Source of the DNA: Favolaschia claudopus
Lineage: Eukaryota; Basidiomycota; Agaricomycetes; Agaricales; Mycenaceae
DNA: 64,000 nucleotides
Direction: 5' to 3'
NCBI GenBank assembly: GCA_037176885.1
Contig: JAWWNJ010000020.1
Location: 1,550,001-1,614,000 of the forward strand
In this document: positions 23,036-33,983 of the stretch, in pieces
Layout: the number at the start of each line of letters is the position of its first letter
Numbering within the stretch: position 1 is the first letter of the stretch
Program-made: the position numbers and the translations under genes
Notes under the pieces: model-generated
Told to the model about the DNA's origin: nothing
Databases searched by the model: none
The model's input: only the letters and a program-made list of their open reading frames with translations

Positions 23036-24019
23036 CGGCCACGGAGGCGATCAGCCCAAGGTCTCGGAGACAAAGCGACGGAGGAAGACTTACCTGAACG
23101 ACTGTAACTGCTTCCGGCCCGAGGGGCGAGTTAAGTCGCGTATCCCTCTTCCGACCTACTGTAGGAGGTGGGGATACTGGGCTGTTGTTGCCGACCAGCG
23201 GCAAGTGGCGACAGGCGAATTTGCCTATGCAATAGAGCTTATTAGCAACCGGTGAAAAACGAAATTTCACGCACAAGAACGTCATCCAAAAACCACAAGT
23301 GGAGCAGCACTTTTTCACCGTTCCAAGAAAGGAAACAACGTGCCGATTCGTGCCGCATCGCTTGAGTTGCCTTTCTGAGCGACTTCCACGCTCACTGCTC
23401 TACTCACCGTCCTGCGAGCCTCTTGGAACGACGAGCAACAAGCTCTACCTTTCGCGGAAGCGTCCTACTTTGTCATGATCGCCACTCTGGAGCGGGGAAC
23501 GGCCGTGCGCCTGACCGCATCTCTCGATGACGTCTTCGAGGTTTTGCATGTTTGGAGCCTCCGTTTTTCACTGATCTCGCTTAGTTTTTCATCGTATATT
23601 TTGAAAAGCACCGGCTGCTAATAAGCTCTAATAGCGTGTATTTGCAACCCCCCAAAAGACGATTTTTCCGTGGCGAAACTCGCTTAGAATTTTGTGAGAC
23701 TCGCTTAATCGCGGTCGCTCCTGTTGTGAATCGACGGATCAATTCCGTGAGACGATGATCAGAGAGAAGAAGTTGAGTTTGCGATCGCGCTATTTGTGAG
23801 AAGAGCTCGCGTTAGAGCAAACCAATGCTCTACCGCTGAGTGTTCATTCAGTATTTATACAAGTTACAATTGTATCTAGAAAGTTCTGTAATAAAAGAGA
23901 AAACTTAGTAAGTCACCCGAGAGAATGTTCTCGGTGATTCCCGGAGCTCAACGCTCAATCTCCAACAGCTCCACACCAAACAAAAGATACCAGGTGTGAG
24001 CTCTAAGCGACCTGGAAGA
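23036..24019. other. gap without recognisable gene
   Basis: No gene is recognised. Minus-strand bases near 23840-23805 read like a tRNA D-arm (CTCAGCGGTAGAGC), but no T-arm or acceptor pairing follows. Confidence 0.4.
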
Positions 24020-24135
24020 GTATTGCCCTGGGGCACTCCTAGGTCGCTGGGACTTTACGCCTGAGACTGCTCGTTGTCGAGATCTGAGCGGTCCCAAAGC
24101 GACCCGGGTCGCTTCGCACAAACCCGCTAATAAAA
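24020..24135 (-). repeat. dispersed repeat, copy 1 (partner at 51265-51375)
   Basis: Read on the minus strand, the sequence around GCGACCCGGGTCGCTTTG, GACCGCTCAGATCTC and CCCAGCGACCTAGGA matches 51265-51375 on the plus strand with scattered differences. It is probably a fragment of one transposon family whose ends are not visible here. Confidence 0.6.
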
Positions 24136-24214
24136 AGAGTCGTCGAGTTTTCGACAAGTAGCGGTCCGGTACTGGCTGAGATTAAGCAGAGGCGCGGTGG
24201 CCCATAACCTGATA

Positions 24215-24572
24215 CAGTTGCGGCAAAATCAAATGTCCCTGCCATAAAAGGAAATCTCGACCTTTTGCCCAATCATACATAGCTTGAAGCAGATTTCTGG
24301 TGATAGAAAGAATGAGGAGACATCTAGGACCTACCCAGACCCTTTGAATTTTTTATTTCACCCAGTAACGAGTGAGTATGGCTCGAGCCATCTGAATACA
24401 ATCCAAGAACGGCGGAAAAAGCCGCAATGAAGTTTGTTCAAGCGATGCAGTGCCATATTTTATGCCACGCTATCATTCTACGTTCGATCAAAGACCGCCA
24501 ACAATGTAGAAAAAGCTCGAGATTGATTTGAATTTCCTTTTATGGCAGGGACATTTGATTTTGCCGCAACTG
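24215..24572. mobile_element. CAGTTGCGGC-family MITE, copy 3
   Basis: Ends CAGTTGCGGCAAAATCAAAT and complement, TA outside (24213-24214, 24573-24574). The terminal pairing extends through TGTCCCTGCCATAAAAGGAA. Its interior (words AGACATCTAGGACCTACCCAG) matches the copy at 44879-45249 inverted, so these two form one recent subfamily. Confidence 0.85.
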
Positions 24573-24574
24573 TA

Positions 24575-25200
24575 GAATACAGTAAGTATAAACTCAGTCG
24601 TGGAGGAAACGACTCATGTATTATATACCTGATAGAATACAGTAAGTATAAACTACCAAAAATGATTTTGAGATTTGAGTTTCATGTTTTGTTCTTATGC
24701 CACATCTGAGTACACAGACCTTTTCTAAGTACCCCACTGAGTGTCCAACAATAAAAACCATGCGTCTCTGCCATCGGGCTTGAAGGGAATCATTGCTACG
24801 ACCGTTTGTATTGCCTTAACTTTAGTGACGGCGAATTTGCGTTCGTCTGCAAAATTGCAAGACCAAACGGTGTAATGAGAGCGGATTAGAAGCGCCTGGT
24901 TTGGTCGAGGATACAGCAAGAGGAGGGCCAGCGCTATCCCGGTTTTGGTGCGAAAGTAGTATTGGGCCTCAGCGATTTCGACCTGGCCATCGACCCAAAC
25001 CTGGGGTGAATGAAAGTGAATTGCGCGCTTGGGCGCGTGAGACGCGAGTGTCAGTGTGCGGCAGCTGAGGTGAGACGTTAATGAGGAAGCAGGAAGCTCC
25101 CCCTGTGTCGGCCATTCGCGTCTTAGTTGGCGGTGCGAAAGTCGCCATGAGCAAGTCGTCGAATGCAGGGACTGCTCTAAATGCCCCCGTTATTTACCAG
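24575..25200. other. gap left of the LTR element
   Basis: There is a local direct repeat, GATAGAATACAGTAAGTATA, near 24580 and 24630. No gene is recognised. The last five bases, ACCAG (25196-25200), are the left target duplication of the LTR element. Confidence 0.5.
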
Positions 25201-26001
25201 TGTAAGGGCAACAGCTGCCAGGGCCTGAGGCCCGAGGTACTCAAGAGTCCAACAAGCACTGGGCAGAGGGAGAATCCTTAGAGAACAGAGTAAGGAGTCT
25301 CCATGCCCAGGCGTCACAGTAAAAGGGCGCGTGACGCGTGACTTCTCACAGTGCGTGGGAACTATGTAGTAGCACAGCATCTATGATGTGATATCAATGA
25401 TCAGATGATCCAACAGTAGCAGGGAGCCAGGGATATGCCCAGAAGAGGGAGGATCACAATACTGGTCCAGAGATCGTAGACCGACGAAGGCCCGAAGATA
25501 CCCTGTGGTCCGGGGAGCGTGGGAAACCGGAGCCGGAGTCCAGAGGGCCGGAGCTCGTGGTCCGGAGGGTCGAAGGACCAGAGGAATAGAGCCCAGGGAA
25601 CCTGGGAAGGGCGCTAGGGGCAGGGCGAGACAGCAGGAGCATCGAGGCTTGGGTGACAGAACCGCTGGGGCTTGGCCCAGCTCCGGGGGAGCGTGGGAAG
25701 CCGGGCCGGGGACCGGGGGACCGGAGCCGGAAGGCCGGAGGTCCGGACGACCAGAGCTCGGGGTACCAGAGCTCTCGGAGGGCTAGAAGTCTGACCGGAA
25801 GACCAGTAGGGAACCGGGTTGCGCTGAGCACTAGCTGTAGGAGCGCAGGGTCGACAGGAGTCTGTCGAGGAGGGGAACGGGGGGTCGGAAGGAGGAAGGT
25901 GTGACAAAGGGGGAAGTCTGGAGGGAGTAGCGTTCCCAAGAAGGCTGGAGTGATGCAAGGAATAGCGGAGCGGGTCGGGGAAGCGGGGGGTTCCCCTGAC
26001 A
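25201..26001 (-). repeat. left LTR (probable 3' LTR), 801 bases
   Basis: Nearly identical to 28736-29590 but lacks a segment of about 60 bases present in the right LTR. That segment is bounded by direct copies of GGGCAGAGGGAGAATCCTTA, so the difference is easily explained by slippage or recombination between the direct copies. The body is GC-rich with GGAGCCGG/CCGGAGG words. Confidence 0.85.
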
Positions 26002-28735
26002 TCAGCCCCACTCCAGAATGTGGCAACCCGACACATCCAAAGCAGAGAGCGCAGAGCAAACTCGAAGGGAAAAAAGACACAGCCCCGCTTCACGCTTTGC
26101 GACGACCCGGCGCGAAGCGACACAAAAGGGAGGGTGGGAGGGGAAAAAAAAAGGTCATGCCTCCCTTGCCCACAGGTCTCCGTCATGCGCTCTTCGACCA
26201 TTGAGCTACGGTCGGCGCTTTGCCTTGTACACTGCTTCTCAGATGCCCAAGTCTTCAGCATGACCCTCAAGGAGTAGGCAGGCATATCCTGTCCCGCCAC
26301 TCCTTGATATTGTACTGGTCAGTGCTTAGGCTTGTACATCCTCTCAGCTGTCCAATCCTGCAGCAGTCCACTGACCCGCAGAGTGTGGCCAGTAGTCGCT
26401 ACGCTCCTACTGTACTCTCTGCGCAAAGGGGGGAGAGTAACAGGTATGGAGCTCCAAATGTCGCTCCTGTAGGAGGAAGCTCCCTCTTGTCGCTTCCTCA
26501 GCTCTACCCCTTCCAGCCCACCTTCACAGTGTGGCGCCTCGACACACACATCCGGTGGGGCCTATGGCCACAGCGGAAAAAAAAAAAAATTGGATGGTGG
26601 TCACAGGGTGCACTGGGAGGTTGTACGAGGGCTGGAGGTATCCGCCATGCCGTCTAGAATGTCGGGGCATACTGCACCGCACGTAGCGGACAGCAGCACC
26701 TAGAGGTGCAACGACACGGGGATAGAACCAAAACAACCGCCTTCCTGCTGCTAGCCAAGGTGTTACAAGCCGATCAACGGGATCGGCCATCACATGGTCA
26801 ACTCAAGGCCCCAGTTCCCACCGGGGCTCGTAGAGAACGTAGCCGGACGGATATAGGCCCATGGAAACACAACATAGGGAGCGGCAGCAGGATGGCAAGG
26901 AAGGGTTGGTGGTTCAAGAAGGGCGCAAGGGATTGACACCGTGCCCAATGCCTAATAGGGCGGAGGCCAAGAGACGCTCCTAATGTTGCGGCATCGTGCA
27001 CAAGGCTACCTTGATACACATGGCTGCGCTGGGTATTCCAAGATGCCGCAGGTCGAGGACACAAAAGCTAGCTCAACCATCACGCACGTACCGTGACTAG
27101 GGGTGTGCGGAGGCATAACGTAGGGTAGCAGCGCAAGCAATGGCAGGGCAAGGTACCTCGTCGACATGACATCCAGCCAAATATACCAAGACGCCGCAAG
27201 CCGGCTTTGAAGGCCGGCCATCACGCATGCACCATGACTAGGGGTGTGCGGAGACGTAACGTAGGAAAGTGGCGTGAGTGGCAGGCCGAGTCAACGGAAG
27301 GAGGGGGGGAGGACAAATGTGGTGGACGTAAGAGACCCATTAGTAACCCAATGCAGAGCATGGTGGGAGAAGGACTAGGAGCGGTTAGTGAAGGGGGGGG
27401 GAGGAACGAGCTCCCCTTCACTGGATTTGAGACACCGCTCGCAGTGTCTCATGCACAAGTCATCGTAGGTGAAGGGGACGAGGGACGAGCCCCCCTTCAC
27501 CAGATTGGAAGACGAAGACGGCCATTGTGAGTAGGGTGAAGGGCGGCTTGAGAGACAAGCCCCCCTTCACCAGAGAGGTTCTACTGACAAGAGGGCGGAA
27601 CACTATGCACTAGGTGGACATGGTGAAGACAGGCGAGAGGAGGCGAGCCCCCCTTCACCAGGCAGAGTCTACCTAAAGTGCAGCGGTGCGCATGAGCAAG
27701 GAGCCCCACAGCGAGCATCACAGGGGGGAGGTCAGAATCAACCTTCCCACCTTGAAATCAAATGAGGCGGCGTATGGAGCCCCCCTTCATGTTTGCGACC
27801 ACGCAATACGAGACAACAGTATCAAGACGAATCATGAATCCCCGCCGTCAACGCCATCGCTGCCGCGGGGACGCTACATTGGACAAACACACAGACGCCA
27901 GGACACAGAGTCAAGGGGATGGGATGGAGAGTGGAAGGGAAGGGTGCGAGTCAGACACCAGGCTGCAGAGAAGGCAGCGGATGGCCCCCAGCAAGCCCAG
28001 ACATAAGCTTCCCGCTTTTGCACAAACGCACGAGTACCCAGAGAAAGCAGATGAAGAGGTATAGTTGGCTACAGCCTGCACGATAGGAGAATCCTTCGAA
28101 GGAAGGGGGTGGCAACTGTAGCAGCTCGATGAGCTGCCAGCAACGAGTTGCCCCGCCACCCAATCTCCATGCAGACTGCAGGCGCTCAGAGGTCCCTAGG
28201 CACCGGCGGACACCCCTAAGGACGGGGAGGCCGGGGAGATATGGACTTGAGCAACCTTGCAACTCTCGACAGTGCTCCCTCCAAGCCACACCCACGAAGG
28301 CAAGAGGAAAGGAAGCTCACCGGTCAAGAGGGGGAGTGAGACTCGAGGCCAGACGACACAAGAACAGACCCAAGGTCACAGAGGGAGAGGGGAAGGAGTA
28401 GTCGAAGTGCCAGTGTGAGCCAGTGACGAGCAGTGGCATCTGGCACGAGCCTAAACGGCAGTTGGCCACACACAAGAAGAGGAGAAGTCGACGAGAGGTG
28501 GCAAATGCCGAGGAGGGGGTCCATGGGATGCAGGAGGGAAAGGGAAGAAGACTTTCAGTGGTAGACACACACACCATACTTGTGTTGCAGTCCCAAAACC
28601 CAAATCCTACACCAAGCCATGGGGCAGAGGCTACTCAGCGACCTCCATGCCCAAAGAATGCACCAAGATGGTCTGCTACTCTTGTGAGGACAGAGGAGGA
28701 GGGAATAGGGTCCGCTATTGGTGACTCTGTTCTGC
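26002..28735. other. non-coding interior of the LTR element
   Basis: The word CCCCCCTTCACCAG or a close variant occurs about five times between 27410 and 27790. A unit of about 140 bases around GACTAGGGGTGTGCGGAG occurs twice (near 27100 and 27235). A minus-strand stretch 26215-26145 has a perfect pol III A-box word (TAGCTCAATGG) and ends in a run of nine T, but no clear B-box. The open frames are GC-driven and resemble no protein. Confidence 0.6.
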
Positions 28736-29590
28736 TGTAAGGGCAACAGCTGCCAGGGCCTGAGGCCCGAGGTACTCAAGAGTCCAAGAAGCACTGGGCA
28801 GAGGGAGAATCCTTAGTGGGCTAGCTACAACAAGAGGAAGAGTGTCTACTCACCTGGGCAGAGGGAGAATCCTTAGAGAACAGAGTAAGGAGTCTCCATG
28901 CCCAGGCTTCACAGTAAAAGGGCGCGTGACGCGTGACTTCTCACGGTGCGTGGGAACTATGTAGTAGCACAGCATCTATGATGTGATATCAATGATCAGA
29001 TGATCCAACAGTAGCAGGGAGCCAGGGATATGCCCAGAAGAGGGAGGATCACAATACTGGTCCAGAGATCGTAGACCGAAGAAGGCCCGAAGATACCCTG
29101 TGGTCCGGGGAGCGTGGGAAACCGGAGTCCGGAGGGCCGGAGCTCGGGGCCCGGAGGGTCGGGGAACCGGGGGAATAGAGCCCAGGGAACCCGGGAAGGG
29201 CGCTAGAGCCAGGGCGAGACAGCAGGAGCATCGAGGCTTGGGTGACAGAACCGCTGGGGCTTGGCCCAGCTCCGGGGGAGCGTGGGAAGCCGGGCCGGGG
29301 ACCGGGGGACCGGAGCCGGAAGGCCGGAGGTCCGGACGACCAGAGCTCGGGGTACCAGAGCTCTCGGAGGGCTAAAAGTCTGACCGGAAGACCAGTAGGG
29401 AACCGGGTTGCGCTGAGCACTAGCTGTAGGAGCGCAGGGTCGACAGGAGTCTGTCGAGGAGGGGAACGGGGGGTCGGAAGGAGGAAGGTGTGACAAAGGG
29501 GGAAGTCTGGAGGGAGTAGCGTTCCCAAGAAGGCTGGAGTGATGCAAGGAATAGCGGAGCGGGTCGGGGAAGCGGGGGGTTCCCCTGACA
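28736..29590 (-). repeat. right LTR (probable 5' LTR), 855 bases
   Basis: Matches the left LTR over its whole length, with a few small differences and one extra segment of about 60 bases that is also present in the copia LTR at 58808-59213. It is directly followed by the ACCAG target duplication. Confidence 0.85.
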
Positions 29591-29616
29591 ACCAGGGGCC
29601 ACCTGGGATGCGTTTG

Positions 29617-29715
29617 TGTCAGCGTAATCCGCTGTTCGGTAATATCGCCCGTATCGAGAAGTCAAGACGAGAAGTCCGTATGTGTAGAGAACGTGGTTCA
29701 AAGGCTACGTAATAC
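29617..29715 (+). repeat. dispersed repeat, copy 1 (partner at 35521-35655)
   Basis: Shares TGTCAGCGTAAT, GCTGTTCGGTA, ATCGCCCGTATCGAG and TGTGTAGAGAACG in order with 35521-35655. The TG start and the spacing suggest LTR or LTR-edge fragments of another retroelement. Confidence 0.5.
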
Positions 29716-31225
29716 TAAGGCTCATTAATCAAGTCTGTGGAGGCTTATGTCCAAAAAAGGCATACCTTCGTGTTCCTACTTACCCCGACGGATCCGTTGA
29801 TGTTCCGATACACACGTGCGATGTGATTGACAGATTGCACCTGGTTTTCCGCACATTGTGTGGGTAGCTGAAAGGGGAAAAAGGAAAAAAAGAATGCGAA
29901 AAGGGAAAGAAAGGGAGAATTTCAAGGAAATCATGTAGGATCGGAATTGAACCAAGGCTGAACCAAGAGCATGAACATTATATTTACTATACACAATTTA
30001 CGTCTCCCAGGCACTCTTTTCTGCGTGGTCTTTGTTATAAGTGCATGTTTTTGGAAACTTCCATCATCAGCTCCCCGAAATCTTAGCTGCTTGCATGTCT
30101 CACAAGAAACGGTGCAGAAGATTGGACACTTGAGTATCCTACCCGCACCTTTGCTGCTTTGGCATCATCTGCAACTGAGGAATTAATACTGATCCAATAA
30201 TTCATGTCGTACCTGGGCCCTGTACCTTCTCCAACAAGGCCTTATAAGACAGATGGCCTTAAGGAAGACTATTGGGGGCAGTCATGGCCAATTTTTTGAG
30301 CATCTGAGCCGGCCCCACATGGGTGCATTGACAGTAGTTGGTGGCACAAGCTTTACCTCCCTGCCTCCGGCACGGCCGACTCGCTGCGCTCGCCGGCCTC
30401 CCTCCATTCGGTCACACAGCTTGTTGGGGCTGGCCGCCCCAAACCCCGCTGCGCTCGCTCCGCTCGCGACGTCTAGTACGATCTCAACATCTCGACAAAG
30501 ACCCCGTGATTTTCTGTCAAAAGTCACGCGACTGATGGCCTGGCCCTCTTTTCAAGTATAGGATAAATGATTTCAGACTTGCGGGGTATTACTGAGGAAC
30601 GGGACGTGTTTTTTCGTGTTTTGACGTGGCAGAGCGTGTCGAACACAAATTGATGGCCACCAGTAGAAGATCGAACCCTAATACGATGGGTGTGGCGTGC
30701 ACGAAGGACAACGGCTGGCGACTATGCACATAATGTGACGTGACAGTCACATCAGTGCACATAACTTTTGGCGGGCAACTTCAAGTCTGGCTACACTTGT
30801 ACCAGATACAGAAACTCCGTGATTTTCTGACAAATACAATCTATGCTATCTAAACTGACTTGCCAAATATTTCCAGGTTTTAAGACGCGCAGAAACAGAG
30901 GATCGCCTGCCTCGGATTATGTGCTCCAAGAGGCTGTGCGTTATGTGCGTTAAGTGCACCCAGCTGATCGGACGGTTAACCCCTACGCCTACGATTGCGG
31001 AATATGTACACGATTGTACTCTCTGGTGATCGGAGAACCGAGTCCGAGGACTCCGAGTATCCGCCAGCACGAAGGCGGCGATTGCCGATGTGTGGGAAAT
31101 TCTTGATTTGGCCCCCACAAAGCTGCCCATATTGATTTGGTGTATTTGGAGAGGTTCCGGATGAGGTGCTTGCTTGGCTGGAGAATTCTGTGCAAACACT
31201 GCCATGTTCTGTCGGAGGCCGAACC
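29716..31225. other. gap with a GC-rich repeat block
   Basis: No gene is recognised. A block at about 30355-30475 (GCTGCGCTCG and GGCCGCCCC words) resembles 950-1110 inverted. The minus frame 31256-30846 is open but unlike any protein I know. Confidence 0.4.
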
Positions 31226-31751
31226 CGCCCCGGAAAGTGTGACATGTGACAGTCACACTTTCCGTGAATCATCCACGCCTGGCACTGGCCATTTTGCTGG
31301 CGCTGACCTTTTTTTTTGGCGCTGGTCTTCTCGCTGGCGGGGGCGCTTTTTTTGTCTGTATTTGTTTCTCTTTTTAAAGTGAAAATTGGGCTTTACATAA
31401 ATTGCACAAAGTACATACACATAAAAAATGAAGGAAGGGAGGAAGGGTTGCGGGCGCCGGCCCGGACGGCTGGGGTTTTCCACCCCAGACCCCGACCGCT
31501 GCGCGGGGCTTCCGCTCGCCGCGGGGCCCACTGCGTGGTGCTTCGCTCGCCGCTATGGCCCACTGCGTGGTGCAGCCGCTCGCCGCGGAGGCCCACTGCG
31601 TGGTGCCGGCGCTCGCCGCGAGGCCCGCTGCGCGGTGCTATCTTGTGCCGCGGCTGTTCAACACTTCAAATGTGGTGGGGAGGACACACCGATTAAAGCC
31701 GACTCGGAAAGTGTGATGATGGTCACATGTGACGTCACACTTTCCGGGGCG
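31226..31751. mobile_element. inverted-repeat element carrying a GC minisatellite
   Basis: Ends CGCCCCGGAAAGTGTGAC and its complement (GTCACACTTTCCGGGGCG). Each arm is itself a small hairpin, because GGAAAGTGTGA is followed a few bases on by TCACACTTTCC. No clear target duplication is seen. The interior holds the tandem array 31495-31640. Confidence 0.55.
31495..31640. repeat. GC-rich tandem array, units of about 32-34 bases
   Basis: Four to five tandem copies of a unit like CGCTCGCCGCGGGGCCCACT followed by GCGTGGTGC. Units differ at a few positions. All three forward frames show repeated open peptide patterns, as expected from the tandem structure; I do not regard them as genes. Confidence 0.7.
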
Positions 31752-32402
31752 AGTTCGAATTCCTGTTCTGTCTCTTGAATTCCAAATAACCATTGAGAGA
31801 TGATAGACAGGAAATTGCAAGGGGGTGCGGGCCGGAGAAGCCGGCACACCGGCTAGGGAGGGTGGGTCAGCCCAGGAGGCCGATAAAAAATAATAATGAC
31901 CTTTTAGTTTTCACAGGGGGATGGTCCTGGGAGGGTTCAAAATGAGTGGGATGTGCTGTTTCTGCTATTTTGAATGAGGTTTGAGCATTAATATTCTTTG
32001 GTCAGAACAAAGCTGTTCTTGTCAAGTCGTCTCAATTAGGAAGCATCGGCCATCAGCTTGGCTATATTTGGCAAAGGCACACTCAATATATGTTCAATTC
32101 TTGACTCGCAATTTGAGTGTTGGAAAGGAGAGCTTTTACTCATACTAACCTCTCTGGACCTGTTTCAAAGCATTCAGATAAAAAATGGCCGAGCAATGGG
32201 TAAATTTGATGGTAACTTCCTTATTTGGACGTCACGTGGTAGGGTGGTTCCTGGAGAAGGGTCTCTAACAAAAAAAGCAGCGTGAGGTGTTTTTTTTCGG
32301 TTTCAGTACCCCCTTGGGAAATTGTTTTGTGTATAAAAAATTAGAATAACTACCCATTTGTCAAACTAATTAAACAATTAAAGTCAAACAAAACTTCAGC
32401 TA

Positions 32403-33780
32403 CTCGTAGTGAGAAAAAGTCATGGACGGTCGGTTCTTTGACCGATCTCGGCCGTCTTTGCCCCTTTTTTCATAATTCCGGGTGCTGGGTGTATGTAAAC
32501 TGCACCTGTAACAAATTACTGACCATCACCGAGATCAAAAATAATTGATGTTTGGCCGAAAATGGCCAAACAATCTTGTAGCTCAAAACTTCAATTTTGT
32601 AAGTCAACGGGACTTTTTTTGTTCGAATGATGGCTTGCCCTGTCTTGTAGCGCCATCAAAACTGAGTGATTCTCCAACTTAAATGAAGTCAAACGGTCGA
32701 GCCGTTGTTGAGATACAGTGGTGGCAAATAGAAATTGCCGTGGCTTTTTGGTGAAAATCTGGCTGTATACTTCACCGAATGACCTCAAATAAAATGTAGA
32801 GATTGGTATGTGATACTTCTGTACCTCTTAGAACACTCAGCAATATATTATGCCCTGAGAATGCATCAATCATAGGATGATTTCCGATTTTTGCCATATT
32901 CGGAAAAACACAATGAGGGTTCAGCGAAAAGGTGTCATAATAGGATGAAAGTACTTGAAAAACAGTCCTCGTTTCCACTTTGGTTGAATGGAATTGACCC
33001 TCATTTGGGCTCACAGCAGCCGCTCAAAGTTGGCTTGAAAATGCAGAGAAAATAGCTAAAAGGACCAACTTCAAGCAGCCGTTGCGAGCTCAAATGAGGT
33101 TCAATTCCAGTCAATCAAAGTGATAACTAGCATTGTTTTTCAAGTACTTCCATCCTATTATGACACTTTTGTGCTGAGGATACATTGAGCTTTTCCAGAT
33201 ATGGCAATAATCAGAAACTGTCCTGTTATTGATGCATTGTCAGGGCATAATATATAGCTGAGTGTTCTAAGTGGTACAGTAGTATCATATATTTATCTCT
33301 ACATTTTATTTCAGGTCATTCGGTGAAGTATACAGCAAGGTTTTGGCCAAAAAGCCACGGCAATTTCTATTTGCCACCACTGTATCACGCTCTGGAGTTG
33401 GCCACTTTTGGCTGTTTTTACCATTTTTGGCTATTTTACGGCAATTTTGGCAAACTTGCAAGCACGATATCTCAAGAATGGCTGCACCGTTTTGCTTCAT
33501 CTAAGTTCTGAATCTCAATAGTTTTTTTAGAGGTACACCCTGCGTGGGAGGTATTTCTGTGAAAAAGAATTCTTGCTGAGTTAGAAAAATCAATTTCGGA
33601 GTTGTCTGACTGTTTGGCTGTTTTTAGCCAAATATCAATTATATTGGATCTCGGTGATGGTAAGTAATTTGTTGCAAGTGTAGTCTACATACACCCAGCA
33701 CCTGGAATCATAGAAAAGGGTGCAAAGACAGCCGAAATCGGTCAAAGAACCGACCGTCCATGACTTTTTCTCACTACGAG
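32403..33780. mobile_element. CTCGTAGTGAG-family element with very long inverted arms
   Basis: Ends CTCGTAGTGAGAAAAAGTCA and complement, TA outside (32401-32402, 33781-33782). The arms pair through the ATCTCGG and AAATTACT words down to the nested element 32716-33382, so the whole 1.4 kb can fold on itself. There is no transposase. A fragment of the same family lies at 21564-21715. Confidence 0.75.
32716..33382. mobile_element. nested foldback element with CAGTGGTGGCAAATAG ends
   Basis: Ends CAGTGGTGGCAAATAGAAAT and complement, TA outside (32714-32715, 33383-33384). Nearly the whole length is inverted repeat: CTTCACCGAATGACCT, CTTAGAACACT and CACTTTGGTTGAATGGAATT words on the left recur as complements on the right, centred near 33045. 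It inserted into the middle of the CTCGTAGTGAG element. Confidence 0.75.
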
Positions 33781-33983
33781 TATCAGATTGTACAGTAACT
33801 ACCAAATCTTTCAATCCTTCTGATCGTGAGCACAATCCATTCAATCGTTCGATTACTTCATCAGATTGAGGATATATTTTGCCAAAGTCACCATGATTAG
33901 TACATCTGGTAGAATTGGCGGGCAAAGAGGCACGTGACAGGTCACCATCAGTAACCTCCACGCCGTTAGTACAGTGACGTATT

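Larger units (their letters stand above)
25201..29590 (-). mobile_element. complete LTR retroelement without gag or pol
   Basis: Two near-identical long repeats (25201-26001 and 28736-29590) start TGTAAGGGCAACAG and end CCCCTGACA, giving TG...CA boundaries. ACCAG occurs directly outside both (25196-25200, 29591-29595), a 5-base target duplication of the kind retroviral-type integrases make. The 2.7-kb interior has no gag, protease, reverse transcriptase or integrase motif in any frame. The purine-rich stretch next to the left LTR on the minus strand (GGAGTGGGGCTGA) suggests the element reads on the minus strand. The LTR terminus of about 165 bases is shared with the copia element 58808-63449. 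It resembles plant LARD/TRIM elements, mobilised by proteins supplied elsewhere. Confidence 0.85.

Noticed and set aside
23805..23845. tRNA-like D-arm on the minus strand (CTCAGCGGTAGAGC)
   Set aside because: The anticodon stem does not pair, and there is no T-arm (GTTCGA) or acceptor stem.
25505..26080. Long Pro/Ser/Arg-rich open frames on both strands in the LTRs
   Set aside because: They come from GC-rich purine repeats, occur identically in both LTRs and resemble no protein.
26145..26215. Possible pol III gene on the minus strand inside the LTR element (A-box and T9 run)
   Set aside because: No clear B-box and no cloverleaf; kept only as a remark in the description of the LTR element interior.
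31316..31778. Arg/Ala-rich open frames of about 120 codons
   Set aside because: They follow the period of the GC tandem array in all frames; not genes.
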